From Alphaproteobacteria bacterium (GTDB lineage: Bacteria > Pseudomonadota > Alphaproteobacteria > TMED109), in assembly GCA_030828505.1 (NCBI GenBank), contig JAURCJ010000002.1, positions 108,176 through 172,175 on the forward strand: DNA of 64,000 nt. The letters run 5' to 3'. Made by a program: the position numbers and the translations under genes. Shown piece after piece: positions 17,403 through 26,846 of the stretch. Below the pieces are notes generated by a model. The model ran no database searches, had not been told where the DNA came from, and saw nothing but the letters and a program-made list of their open reading frames with translations. Each line of letters opens with the position of its first letter. Position 1 is the first letter of the stretch.

Positions 17403-18773
17403 CTAATCCAGAAGTTTAGTTGGTAACCATAAAACTAATTCTGGGAATAATATTATAGTAATTAATCCCACTAATTGTAAAAGAACAAAAGGAATAATTC
17501 CTTTGTAGACCATTTGAATTTTAATACTTTTTGGGGCAACTCCTTTTAAATAAAATAATGCAAACCCAAAGGGGGGAGTTAAAAAAGAAGTTTGTAAATT
17601 CACTGCAATTAAAACAGCTACCCAAGGAATAACCATTGTTGGATCTAAATGTGTTCCAAAATCAAGTGTGGCAAGAATTGGCGCAAATAGAGGAAGTACA
17701 ATTAATGTAATTTCTACCCAATCAAAGAAAAAACCTAAAAGGAATACCATACCCATCATAAAGAATAATATACCCCAAGAACCCAAACCTAAACTGTCCA
17801 CAAAATGATGAATCAAATCATCACCACCTAATGATCTAAATACATATGAAAATGCTGTAGCTCCTATAAATAAGCCAAATATCATTGCGCATGTTAAAGC
17901 AGATCTTTCTGTAACACTTTTTATTACTGTCTTAGTTAAGCGTTTATTAAACAAAGCTAATATTATAGAGCCTAAAGCACCTACAGCAGCTGCTTCAGTA
18001 GGAGTAGCTATACCTGCAAAAATTGAACCTAAAACACATAGTATAAGAAATATAGGAGGTAAAAAGGATCTAAAAATCATAATCCAAAGTTCAGCTTTTG
18101 TTTTTGGTCCTAAATCATCTGAAAGTGGAGGGGCTAATTTAGGATTAAATTTCGTTCTTAAATAAATATAAATTGTATAAATAAATGCTAAAAGTAAGCC
18201 TGGAATTACAGCAGCTAAAAATAATGTACCAACAGAAATAGAAAGAAGATCAGCCATAATAACTAACATAATTGAAGGAGGAATTAGTATACCGAGAGTA
18301 CCTGAAGCTGCTATTGTACCAGTCGCTAATGATGGATCATATTTTCTATCTAGCATAACTGGTAGTGCTAATAACGTCATCATTACAACAGAAGCTCCAA
18401 TAATTCCTGTAGTTGCTGCCATAATTGTACCCATAATTGTAACTGACAGAGCTAGGCCTCCAGGAACCTTCCTTAAAAGAACTTGTAGACAATATAACAA
18501 GTCATTAGCTACACCACTTCTTTCGAGCATAGTTCCCATAAATATAAACATTGGAACAGCAACAAGAATTAGATTTTCACAAACTCCTCCCCATATTCTA
18601 GAAATAATATTAAAAAACTCTATAAAGCTAAATACGTCAAATGCCATTCCTAAAAAGCCAAAACCTAGTCCAACTCCACCTAATACAAATGCGACAGGAA
18701 AACCACTAAATAATAGAAGAGCCAAAGTAGCAAACATTATGACAGGAAGTAATGTTACAAAGTCCATATGCAT
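17403..18773 (-). CDS. TRAP transporter large permease (DctM family)
   Basis: A 456-residue membrane protein with about twelve hydrophobic helices of the DctM family, which moves carboxylate-type solutes with sodium. Family features include PMFIFMGTMLERSG and the GTLGILIPPSIMLVI motif. It overlaps the small permease by one base. The substrate-binding DctP protein is not in the window, so the substrate is unknown. Confidence 0.93.
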   Translation of the reverse strand: MHMDFVTLLPVIMFATLALLLFSGFPVAFVLGGVGLGFGFLGMAFDVFSFIEFFNIISRIWGGVCENLILVAVPMFIFMGTMLERSGVANDLLYCLQVLLRKVPGGLALSVTIMGTIMAATTGIIGASVVMMTLLALPVMLDRKYDPSLATGTIAASGTLGILIPPSIMLVIMADLLSISVGTLFLAAVIPGLLLAFIYTIYIYLRTKFNPKLAPPLSDDLGPKTKAELWIMIFRSFLPPIFLILCVLGSIFAGIATPTEAAAVGALGSIILALFNKRLTKTVIKSVTERSALTCAMIFGLFIGATAFSYVFRSLGGDDLIHHFVDSLGLGSWGILFFMMGMVFLLGFFFDWVEITLIVLPLFAPILATLDFGTHLDPTMVIPWVAVLIAVNLQTSFLTPPFGFALFYLKGVAPKSIKIQMVYKGIIPFVLLQLVGLITIILFPELVLWLPTKLLD

Positions 18774-19420
18774 TATTTATTCTCCTCCACATTTACTTCT
18801 TTAACTAATATCTCAGCTGCACTTGCTAATTCAGGAGACATAGATTGCGAAGCTTCAGTAATTAAATCATTATTCTGATTTAAACCTATCAAATACGCTA
18901 AATTTCTTAATAGTACACTTATTCCAGCCAGCCATAAAAATGCCATTCCCATTGGAACAAATGACTTAATAATCCATCTATGTGATAAACCGGTTAGTGC
19001 AGAAGAAACTTCATTCATTGCGAATGAACGACTAACAAAATCAAGTCCGAACCATACTATTAAAGCTGTATATGGTAGAATAAAAAATAGAATACCAATA
19101 ACTTCTAAAATAGATTTTAATTTTGTAGAAAATCCCTCTCTAATAACTTCAATTCTAACATGCGAATTTTTTACATATGCATAGCCAAGAGCTAGTAAAA
19201 ATAATGCTGCATGTAAATGCCATTCCATTTCTTGAAGCTTTGTTGACCCTAATACGAAAAAACGTCTAGATATAATATCAAATATAATAATTCCAATTAA
19301 AGGTAATGATAACCATGCACCTATTTTGCCAACAAACTCTAGTATTTTTTCTAGTTTAAAGCTTATCTTTAACAAGGTTTTTGATAACCCAGCATCCAAA
19401 CTTTCGTATGATATATTCAT
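18773..19420 (-). CDS. TRAP transporter small permease (DctQ family)
   Basis: A 215-residue protein with four membrane helices and the DctQ signature around DIISRRFF and LQEMEWHLHAALFLLALGYA. It forms the permease complex with the downstream large subunit. The N-terminal 30 residues and the acidic C-terminal tail extend beyond the typical DctQ core. It starts 69 bases after the DUF1501 gene. No DctP gene is adjacent on either side. Confidence 0.92.
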   Translation of the reverse strand: MNISYESLDAGLSKTLLKISFKLEKILEFVGKIGAWLSLPLIGIIIFDIISRRFFVLGSTKLQEMEWHLHAALFLLALGYAYVKNSHVRIEVIREGFSTKLKSILEVIGILFFILPYTALIVWFGLDFVSRSFAMNEVSSALTGLSHRWIIKSFVPMGMAFLWLAGISVLLRNLAYLIGLNQNNDLITEASQSMSPELASAAEILVKEVNVEENK

Positions 19421-19489
19421 TTTTTTCCCCTGATCACTCTTTTTTACAGATGTAATAAATAACCTAAATTATTTAATTAAAAAAAACTA

Positions 19490-20695
19490 TTAAACAGTTC
19501 TATCGAAGATATCAAAAGTTTGAAAGTTTTTTCTTAAAATGTTTTTAGAATCAACTTGCAGCCATTTATCAATTACTGTTGCATAGACACTTCTAAAGTC
19601 AGTAGTATAATTTAAATTATCTCCTTCATCTAAGCCGTTTACCAAGTCTGGAATTTCTCCATAATGTCCTCCTTTTACGGAAGACCCAATAATAAACATG
19701 GGGCCTGCAGAACCATGGTCGGTTCCTAAGCTAGTATTTTCAGGTACTCTTCTTCCAAACTCAGTCATTACTAATAAAATTACATCATTTGCTCTTCCCA
19801 TTCTTTCTATATCACTTATAAAACCTCTTATGGCATCAGATGCATAAGTAAGAAGTCTTGTATGTAAATTATTTTGATGAACATGAGTATCAAAAGCATT
19901 ATCTCTAAAGGCTGTATAATAAAGTTTAGTAGGCAGATCAGCCTCTATAAGCGCTGCAATTTTATCTAAATCTACCGGTGCTATACCGTAATCTACTCTT
20001 CGTGAATAATTAGACCAAGCTTTACTAATTAGATTAGATGATTCATTAGCGCTATTAGCTATTTCGTTTAAGAATTTTTTAGAGGAATTAATTTTTAAGT
20101 TATTATCACTTATTGTTGAATTTAAAATATTTTTCTGTTCATAAAAGCCCTCTCTTTGGTATCTTTCAGGATTATCAAAGACTATTGGGACATGGTATTT
20201 TGATTTTACAGCTAAGGATTGAGTTTTATCAACATTAATAATAAAGTTTTTGTATGAAGAAGGTGCCATTTCATCTGCTAATCTTCCTAACCAACCATAT
20301 TCTTCTCCACTATTAGGGGCTGCGGTATGCATATAAGCCATGGAAGTAAAATGAGAAAAAGAAGGATTATCATAACCGCATCCGTGTATGATTGCCATAT
20401 TGCCTTCTTTGTATAGCGACTCTAAACCAACTATACCTGGGTTAAAGCCAAAATAATCATCAATTTTAAGAAGTTTATCCTCTTTTATACCTATTTTTGG
20501 TCTATGTTTATAATAATTATCATCTCCATATGGCACTATAGTATTTAGGCCATCATTGCCTCCAGAAAGTTCTAATACTACAAGTATTTTACCATTTATT
20601 GATTCTTTAGAGATTAAAGTATTTATTGGAGATAACGCACCTATCGTTGCAGCAGATGCAGTTTTTAAAAATGTTCTTCTTTTTATCTCTTTCAT
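19490..20695 (-). CDS. DUF1501 Tat-exported protein
   Basis: A 401-residue protein with a twin-arginine signal (KRRTFLKTAS, residues 5-14). The DUF1501 domain covers the mature part, with LELSGGNDGLNTIVPYGDDNY near the start, HGCGYDNPSFSH in the middle and TEFGRRVPENTSLGTDHGS near the end, the last being the most conserved family motif. DUF1501 belongs to the alkaline phosphatase/sulfatase-like fold by earlier family comparisons; no enzymatic activity is established. It lies 5 bases after the DUF1800 gene, the usual partner, so the two are co-expressed. Confidence 0.9.
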   Translation of the reverse strand: MKEIKRRTFLKTASAATIGALSPINTLISKESINGKILVVLELSGGNDGLNTIVPYGDDNYYKHRPKIGIKEDKLLKIDDYFGFNPGIVGLESLYKEGNMAIIHGCGYDNPSFSHFTSMAYMHTAAPNSGEEYGWLGRLADEMAPSSYKNFIINVDKTQSLAVKSKYHVPIVFDNPERYQREGFYEQKNILNSTISDNNLKINSSKKFLNEIANSANESSNLISKAWSNYSRRVDYGIAPVDLDKIAALIEADLPTKLYYTAFRDNAFDTHVHQNNLHTRLLTYASDAIRGFISDIERMGRANDVILLVMTEFGRRVPENTSLGTDHGSAGPMFIIGSSVKGGHYGEIPDLVNGLDEGDNLNYTTDFRSVYATVIDKWLQVDSKNILRKNFQTFDIFDRTV

Positions 20696-20700
20696 ATTAT

Positions 20701-22533
20701 TTATCCTAATTGATACTCAGGTTGACTCATGATTAAATGTAAAACTAATCTGAGGGAATCTTCTAAGTAGGTTTCTGCTTGCATTAGATTATTAGTGCCT
20801 AAATTATTACTTAAAAAAGAAACTATCATATCACGCTTTATATCATTTATTTTAACTATTAAAAATCTATCTATTAAATAATCTACAGCTTCTTGAGGAT
20901 TTTTTGCACCACTGTTTAAAACCATGGATGTGAAATTTATATTTATAGTATCTCTAATAATAGGTTTTACTTTTGATACGGCCATTTGCCATCCTTTATA
21001 GGAACCATACCTGGTATTAAAATCTTCATCTCTATCAGCCATCATATTTGATTCAGACATCATCATAGAGTTTCCTCCATTACTTGATTTTGTCGCACTA
21101 GTTATATCTGCACCTTCTTTAATAGCATTATGCATGACTATTATTTTAGGATCAGGAGAATAAAAGTCTTTATCTATAAAATCTATATCTGGATATAAAA
21201 AGCTTCTTGCAAAATTACCTCTTTCCATAAGTAATGCGGGCGTAATCCAACTTTTTCCTCCAGCCCATCCAGCCACCGTGGGGGGCCAAAATAGAGTTTG
21301 TCCCATAGCAGTAGTAGATTGATTAAAGTCGGGAATACCAGGAGTGTTTTTTAGGCCTAATTTTCTATAAGTTGATATTACTAATTCTACAGGCGATTTA
21401 ATATGAGAGCCCATATTTTCTTTACTGTAAAAATCTTTTGATAAAAATATTGCAGATAAAAGTGGTTTTAATTCAAAATTATTTTCCCTAAATATATCTG
21501 CATAGGATTCTATAATATCTTCATTTACATTTTCATTTACAAATTCTTTATATATTTTTTTTACAATAAATTTTGAAGCAGCTTTTTGAGATAGTAATAT
21601 GTCAATTACATCTTCACCTGAGAAATTTCCGGTATTATTAAGTATGGTTTTACTTCCTGTATCGTGTTGATCTTTATTTACTATAAATTCTAAATCATTT
21701 GTATTCCAACCAGTAAATGCTCTTGCCGCTTCACGAATATCTTTTTCTTCATAATTACCAACACCTAAAGTAAAAAGCTCCATAATTTCTCTAGCAAAGT
21801 TTTCATTAGGTGAGCCTTTGATATTTTGTCCAGCATCTAAAAAATAGAGCATAGCGGGGTCTTTAGCTGTTGCTATAATTAAATTTCTAAAATTACCTGT
21901 GGCATGAACTCTAAAGGTTTTATTTTGTAGTAATAATTTTCGATAATCTCTAACTTTTGTTTCATTATTTGCAAAATGATTATGCCAAAATAAAGTCATT
22001 TTTTCTTCTAACGGTCTTGGTGAACTCACCATTCTATCCGCCCACCAATAAGCAACTCTTTTAGTCTCTAATCTGCTTGCTCTAAGCCAAAAGAAAAATT
22101 TATTAACTATTGGTTGGAGCTTTCTATTACCAGACTCTTTTACTTTTATTCCTAAAGCTTCTCCTGTTTCTCTAGCTAATTTTGTGGTAGCAGGCCTACT
22201 AGGTGGAAAATTTATAAGACCGGGGTCATGAATATTAGACTCATCAAACTCAGGCAGGTGGTTAACTGAAATATTTTCATAATATACAAGGTGTTCAATA
22301 GCTTGAGATAATCCTAGTTTAAATAAAAAATTAATTTCTTCAGGAGTTCCTCCAAAACCTGCTCTTTCTAATAAATGTTTAGCTTTAACCAAATCCCAAT
22401 TTTCGTTTTCAATTGGTTTAATATTGCCATACCAATCATCTGTCTCTATAGCCAAAATATTCTTAGAAAAGGATAATAAAAAAAATAGTAAATATAAACT
22501 AATTAAACTTATATATATCCATTTAGGTCTCAT
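20701..22533 (-). CDS. DUF1800 family secreted protein
   Basis: About 610 residues with an N-terminal signal or anchor helix. The start is placed at the ATG at 22531-22533 because AAGGA lies 7 bases upstream; an ATG 8 codons earlier has no ribosome site. Family features are HLLERAGFGGTPEE near the N-terminus, REIMELFTLGVGNYEE with RAFTGWN in the middle, and FWPPTVAGWAGGKSW toward the C-terminus. A Met- and Ser-rich insert (GGNSMMMSESNMM) is lineage-specific. DUF1800 and DUF1501 pairs are widespread, and their function is unknown. It diverges from an MFS transporter gene. Confidence 0.9.
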   Translation of the reverse strand: MRPKWIYISLISLYLLFFLLSFSKNILAIETDDWYGNIKPIENENWDLVKAKHLLERAGFGGTPEEINFLFKLGLSQAIEHLVYYENISVNHLPEFDESNIHDPGLINFPPSRPATTKLARETGEALGIKVKESGNRKLQPIVNKFFFWLRASRLETKRVAYWWADRMVSSPRPLEEKMTLFWHNHFANNETKVRDYRKLLLQNKTFRVHATGNFRNLIIATAKDPAMLYFLDAGQNIKGSPNENFAREIMELFTLGVGNYEEKDIREAARAFTGWNTNDLEFIVNKDQHDTGSKTILNNTGNFSGEDVIDILLSQKAASKFIVKKIYKEFVNENVNEDIIESYADIFRENNFELKPLLSAIFLSKDFYSKENMGSHIKSPVELVISTYRKLGLKNTPGIPDFNQSTTAMGQTLFWPPTVAGWAGGKSWITPALLMERGNFARSFLYPDIDFIDKDFYSPDPKIIVMHNAIKEGADITSATKSSNGGNSMMMSESNMMADRDEDFNTRYGSYKGWQMAVSKVKPIIRDTININFTSMVLNSGAKNPQEAVDYLIDRFLIVKINDIKRDMIVSFLSNNLGTNNLMQAETYLEDSLRLVLHLIMSQPEYQLG

Positions 22534-22587
22534 ATTTGCATCCTTATAAATTTGCATTCAAATATATCATAAATATGCATATATTGT

Positions 22588-22618
22588 ATAAATAAATATC
22601 AATTTAATATTTATTTAT
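22588..22618. promoter_or_regulatory. 12-bp inverted repeat between divergent DUF1800 and MFS genes
   Basis: ATAAATAAATAT at 22588-22599 is an exact inverted copy of ATATTTATTTAT at 22607-22618, separated by CAATTTA. It ends 13 bases before the MFS start codon, and the AAGG ribosome site lies just after it. A smaller palindrome, ATATGCATAT, is at about 22573-22582. It may be an operator for the divergent promoters or an RNA hairpin near the MFS ribosome site. All bases but one are A or T, so chance occurrence in this AT-rich DNA is possible. Confidence 0.35.
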
Positions 22619-22631
22619 GTAATAAGGTTTT

Positions 22632-23858
22632 ATGTTAAATTATAAAAATCAGTTTTTCTATATAATGTTTGTATTATGCGCTGGTTACACTGTAAGTCAA
22701 TTTTTGCGAACGTCAATTGGAGTGCTCTCTCCTACATTGATGTACGATTTTAATATAAATCCAAATAATATGGGTCTATTGGGAGGTGTATTTTTTCTCT
22801 CTTTTGCAATATTCCAAATACCAGCTGGAATATTAATTGATAAATATGGTCCTAGAAAAGTAATGTCGGCAATCATAATTTTTGCAGTATTAGGCTCTAT
22901 TATATTTGCCTTATCCAATTCATTCTATGGTCTGTTATTGGGTAGAATTTTTATGGGTTTAGGCTGTTCCATATGTCTTATGGGAGCACTTGTTCTTATA
23001 ACGAGATGGGCTAATAGTGATCAATTTTCTAAATTAGCTGGGATCATTTTAGCCTTAGGTGGAATTGGGGGGCTCATCGCTACAACTCCATTATCATACT
23101 TTTCAGAAATTTATGGATGGAGGTTATCATTTTGGATTGCGGCAATTATTACATTAATAGTTATGATGTTATATTATTTGATACTAAACGATAAAAATGA
23201 AGAGTTAGCCTCTGATAAAATAAATGAGGCAGTTTCAATAAATAACTTATTATTTATTTTAAAAGAAAGAAATTTTAAATTTATGATACCTATGTCTCTT
23301 CTAAGTTACTCTTCTTTGGTTGTTATTTTAGGATTATGGGGTGCGCCTTATTTAAAGGATGTTCATGGGCTTGATAATATTGAAAGAGGAAAAATTTTAA
23401 TGTTAATGGCTATTAGTTGGAATATTGGTTCATTTGTATTTGGAAGTTTAAGAAGTATATTTGGTAATTATAAAAGAGTTGTAATATTTGGCTCTATTGG
23501 CGTAATTATTCTGCTTTGTATTCTTTCTCTAATTTCTAATGTTAGTAGTATATATCTACATATATTATTTTGTATCTTAGGTTTCTTCGGAGCATTTAGT
23601 GTTGCTTTAATTTCACATTATCAAACTTTATTTGGTAAAGAATATATGGGTAGAGCATTATCTACTGCTAATTTTTTTAATTTTGGTGGTGTATTTTTGA
23701 TTCAGTGGTTAACGGGTAAAATAATTTATTTTATGGGAGGAGATTCTTCAAGTGCCCCCATAGAAGCATATAGAGTAGCTTTTTTATTTGTGGCAGCTTT
23801 ATTATTAATATCTTTATTTATTTATTTATTTTCAAACGAAAAGAAAAAAGGTTTTTAA
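22632..23858 (+). CDS. MFS transporter
   Basis: A 408-residue protein with twelve predicted membrane helices of the major facilitator superfamily. The loop 2-3 motif appears as GILIDKYGPRKV (about 75-86), and TM4 contains GRIFMGLGCSICLMG. Relatives of this shape transport organic anions and nitrate, but the substrate cannot be set from sequence. It sits 46 bases before a zinc alcohol dehydrogenase and a class II aldolase, suggesting import for a catabolic route. An AAGG site precedes the ATG. Confidence 0.88.
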   Translation: MLNYKNQFFYIMFVLCAGYTVSQFLRTSIGVLSPTLMYDFNINPNNMGLLGGVFFLSFAIFQIPAGILIDKYGPRKVMSAIIIFAVLGSIIFALSNSFYGLLLGRIFMGLGCSICLMGALVLITRWANSDQFSKLAGIILALGGIGGLIATTPLSYFSEIYGWRLSFWIAAIITLIVMMLYYLILNDKNEELASDKINEAVSINNLLFILKERNFKFMIPMSLLSYSSLVVILGLWGAPYLKDVHGLDNIERGKILMLMAISWNIGSFVFGSLRSIFGNYKRVVIFGSIGVIILLCILSLISNVSSIYLHILFCILGFFGAFSVALISHYQTLFGKEYMGRALSTANFFNFGGVFLIQWLTGKIIYFMGGDSSSAPIEAYRVAFLFVAALLLISLFIYLFSNEKKKGF

Positions 23859-23904
23859 TTTTATATATTTATATATATAGTTTTCTCTACAAAGGAGTAT
23901 TTTT

Positions 23905-25047
23905 ATGAATAAATCTATTAAAAGTCGTGCAGCTGTATTATATGATATGGGGCTACCAAGACCTTTCTCAAAAAGTAAACCAATAAAAGTTCAAACAATA
24001 GAAGTCGATCCGCCAGGTTTTGATGAAGTTTTAGTTAAGGTTTCAGCTGCTGGCTTATGTCATTCAGATTTATCAGTAGTTAATGGAAATAGACCTAGAG
24101 CAATGCCAATGGTATTAGGACATGAGGGGTCTGGAGTAATTGCAGCAATAGGAGAAGGCGTTCAAAATTTTGAAGTTGGAGATCATGTAGTATTTGTCTT
24201 TGTTCCATCCTGCGGAAATTGCATTCCATGTAAGGAAGGAAGACCCGCTTTATGTGACCCTGGTTTAGCGGCAGGAGGAGCAGGAACACTGCTATCTGGA
24301 GAAAGAAGATTTAAGCTAAATGATGATTATATAAATCATCAAGTAGGTGTATCATGTTTTTCAGAATATACAGTAGTTTCTTCAAAGTCATTAGTTAAAG
24401 TTGAAAAAACACTTCCATTAGATGAAGCTGCATTATTTGGGTGCGCTGTTATTACAGGAGCGGGTGCAGTTTTTAATACTGCTAATATTAGAGTTGGCTC
24501 TACTGCAGCAGTAGTAGGCTTGGGTGGCACGGGTTTAGCTGCATTAATAGGAGCTAAAGCTGCCGGTGCCTCAAAAATTATAGGTATTGATTTATTAGAA
24601 GATAAACTTGATATCGCTAAACAATTGGGGGCAGATCATGTTTTTAAAGCTGATGATCCTAACATAATTGAAAATTTAAAAAATATTACTAACGGCGGAG
24701 TAAATTATTCTTTTGAGTGTGTAGGATCAGAAAAAGCAATGGAATTAGCCTATAAAATTTTAAAAAGAGGAGGAACAGCGGTTTCGTCAGGATTATCTCA
24801 TCCTGATAAAAATTTCTCTATACAACATGTTGATTTAGTAGCAGGGGAAAAAGTTATTAAGGGCTCATTTTTAGGTAGTTGTGTTCCTGATAGAGATATA
24901 CCTGCTTATATAGATTTATATAAATCAGGAAGATTAGAGGTTGATAGACTAATGAGTGATCATATATCTCTAGATGAAATCAATGAGGGATTTGATAAAT
25001 TATCTGATGGTTCTACAGTTAGACAAGTTATAATGTTTAATGATTAG
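23905..25047 (+). CDS. Zinc-dependent alcohol dehydrogenase
   Basis: A 380-residue medium-chain dehydrogenase. The catalytic zinc ligands are C52, H73 (in LGHEGSG) and C180. The structural zinc site is C103, C106, C109 and C117 in SCGNCIPCKEGRPALC. The Rossmann motif GLGGTG occurs near residue 205. It oxidises primary alcohols to aldehydes with NAD; the specific substrate is unknown. A clear AAAGGAG lies upstream of the ATG. It is followed after 9 bases by a class II aldolase gene, so the pair probably acts on one substrate. Confidence 0.92.
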   Translation: MNKSIKSRAAVLYDMGLPRPFSKSKPIKVQTIEVDPPGFDEVLVKVSAAGLCHSDLSVVNGNRPRAMPMVLGHEGSGVIAAIGEGVQNFEVGDHVVFVFVPSCGNCIPCKEGRPALCDPGLAAGGAGTLLSGERRFKLNDDYINHQVGVSCFSEYTVVSSKSLVKVEKTLPLDEAALFGCAVITGAGAVFNTANIRVGSTAAVVGLGGTGLAALIGAKAAGASKIIGIDLLEDKLDIAKQLGADHVFKADDPNIIENLKNITNGGVNYSFECVGSEKAMELAYKILKRGGTAVSSGLSHPDKNFSIQHVDLVAGEKVIKGSFLGSCVPDRDIPAYIDLYKSGRLEVDRLMSDHISLDEINEGFDKLSDGSTVRQVIMFND

Positions 25048-25056
25048 GAGATATGT

Positions 25057-25800
25057 ATGGATAATAATGAATTAAAAGCACGCCAAGATTTAGCAGCAGC
25101 ATATAGATTAGCAGATTATTTTGGTTTTTCAGAAGGCATTGATAATCACTTTACTTTAAGTTTACCTGACCAAGAAGACAGGTATTTATTAATACCTTAT
25201 GGATTACATTGGTCCGAAGTGACAGCATCTTCCTTATTAGTAGTGGATGGAGAAGGGAATAAAATATCTGGTGAGGGATATGCAGAGCCTACAGCTTTTT
25301 TTATTCATGGCGCAGTTCATATGGCTAATGAAAAGAATAAATGTGTAATGCATACTCATATGGAATCAGCTTTAGCTATTACGATGTTAGAAAAAGGTAG
25401 ATTGTTAATGGGCGATCAAAATGCTTGTAGGTTTTATAATAATATTAATTATTTAGACGAATATGAAGGTTTAGTTTTAAGTAAACATGAAGCAAAACCT
25501 ATAGGTGATTCTATGATTGATGCTGATATTTTATTTCTCGCCAATCATGGTATTATTGTCACTGGTAATAATGTTTATGAAGCATGGGAGTCTCTTTATT
25601 TTCTTGAAAAAGCTTGTAGAGCTCAAATTCTAGCCATGTCTACTGGACAAAAAATTAAACCTATTAATGGACAAATGGCAAAAAAAGTAGCAGATCAAGT
25701 TAGGGAAGAGGCTTCAGGAGAATCTGCTAACTCTTATAGACATTTTGAAGCCTTAAAAAGAATATTAGTTAATAGTGGTCATGAAGATTATCAAGATTAA
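25057..25800 (+). CDS. Class II aldolase/adducin family protein
   Basis: A 247-residue cytosolic protein of the fuculose-1-phosphate aldolase/adducin family. Metal-binding His residues are visible in MHTHMESALA and in FLANHGIIV, and the N-terminus carries the family DHFTLSLP motif (IDNHFTLSLPD). The family includes sugar-phosphate aldolases, decarboxylases and epimerases, and this group (with WSEVTASSLLVVDGEG) is often named only at family level. It is co-transcribed with the upstream alcohol dehydrogenase, with an AGGAG site 8 bases from the ATG. Confidence 0.88.
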   Translation: MDNNELKARQDLAAAYRLADYFGFSEGIDNHFTLSLPDQEDRYLLIPYGLHWSEVTASSLLVVDGEGNKISGEGYAEPTAFFIHGAVHMANEKNKCVMHTHMESALAITMLEKGRLLMGDQNACRFYNNINYLDEYEGLVLSKHEAKPIGDSMIDADILFLANHGIIVTGNNVYEAWESLYFLEKACRAQILAMSTGQKIKPINGQMAKKVADQVREEASGESANSYRHFEALKRILVNSGHEDYQD

Positions 25801-25817
25801 TTAAATATAATTAATAA

Positions 25818-26138
25818 TTATTTCTTTGATTTAGTTTTTGTTTTTTTCTCTGTCTTTACAGGTAATGAAGAATATGGGTAAGGTTTTTGATCAGTTTGAT
25901 AAGTTATATAATCAAATATTTGAACTATATACACAATAATTTGATTTGATAAATTAACTAATCTAGCATTTGGAATTCCTTCAAATAGTTGAAAACCAAA
26001 TTGAATTACTGATAAAGCTAATAATGGCCATATCAAAATATAAGCAATTATCCCAAACGCTAACATATATAACAGCCTTATAAGGGCTGGATTGAAATTA
26101 GGCTTATTAATATTAAATTTTTTTAAATTACTTATCAT
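25818..26138 (-). CDS. DUF4389 family small membrane protein
   Basis: A 106-residue protein with a long hydrophobic region (about 20-52) that can span the membrane once or twice, then a conserved segment with LFEGIPNARLVNLSNQIIVYIVQIFDYITYQTDQKPYP in parts, which fits DUF4389. The C-terminus is a Lys-rich tail (KKTKTKSKK). Its function is unknown. It is convergent with the class II aldolase gene (17 bases apart) and divergent from the Tat small subunit gene. Recognition is from memory of the domain. Confidence 0.65.
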   Translation of the reverse strand: MISNLKKFNINKPNFNPALIRLLYMLAFGIIAYILIWPLLALSVIQFGFQLFEGIPNARLVNLSNQIIVYIVQIFDYITYQTDQKPYPYSSLPVKTEKKTKTKSKK

Positions 26139-26297
26139 AAATATTCACCATTAGTTATTCTATATATATTTTTTTGTTGGTCAAATTACTTAAATATAAA
26201 TTTTTTTATTAAAAATACTTGTCTCCTTAATTATTTTATGAGACCATTTTTTTTACATTGTGAATTATTTAATATTTTATTTCTTGGGAGGGGAAAA

Positions 26298-26834
26298 ATG
26301 TCAAATAACGTAAGTAGAAGAACCTTTATTCAGGGTTCTGCAACTGCTGGTGTAGTGGTTTCAGGAGCAGGAGCTATATTAGCAAATACCGAAGAAGCTT
26401 GGGCATTAAGTACTGAGGTGCTGTCCGGCGATACTGCTCTTTCAATCTTAATTATGGCACGCACACTTTATCCACATGATTTTTTAGGAGATCAATATTA
26501 CGCTGAAGTAGTTGCTAATCTAGATGAGCAAGCTAAGACCGACTCATCACTTGTAGAAAAATTAGACAATGGAGTTAAAGAGCTTAGTAAAGTAATTGAA
26601 TCAGATAGAACATATAATGTTCCATTTAAAGATCAATCTTCAGGATTACAACTACAAAATCTTAAAAGAATAGATGGAAGTGATTTTTTTGAAACCGTAA
26701 GAGGTGCAACTTTAGCAGGTTTATATGGTAACCCTAGAGTGGCAGCACTATTTGGTTGGGAAGGATCTTCTGTAGAACACGGAGGCTATATTAACCGTGG
26801 ATTTAATGATATCGGCTGGTTGCCAAAAAATTAA
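26298..26834 (+). CDS. Tat-signal small subunit of a GMC oxidoreductase (gluconate 2-dehydrogenase subunit 3-like)
   Basis: A 178-residue protein beginning at the ATG at 26298, which has a strong GGGAGGGG site just before it; an ATG 20 codons earlier lacks one. The twin-arginine motif is VSRRTFIQ (residues 5-12), with a hydrophobic stretch and an ANTEEAWA cleavage region. The rest, including LYPHDFLGDQYYAEVV, is of the gluconate 2-dehydrogenase subunit 3 kind. In related FAD dehydrogenases the small subunit carries the catalytic subunit out through the Tat system. The GMC gene follows after 12 bases. Confidence 0.85.
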   Translation: MSNNVSRRTFIQGSATAGVVVSGAGAILANTEEAWALSTEVLSGDTALSILIMARTLYPHDFLGDQYYAEVVANLDEQAKTDSSLVEKLDNGVKELSKVIESDRTYNVPFKDQSSGLQLQNLKRIDGSDFFETVRGATLAGLYGNPRVAALFGWEGSSVEHGGYINRGFNDIGWLPKN

Positions 26835-26846
26835 GGGGGAAAAATA

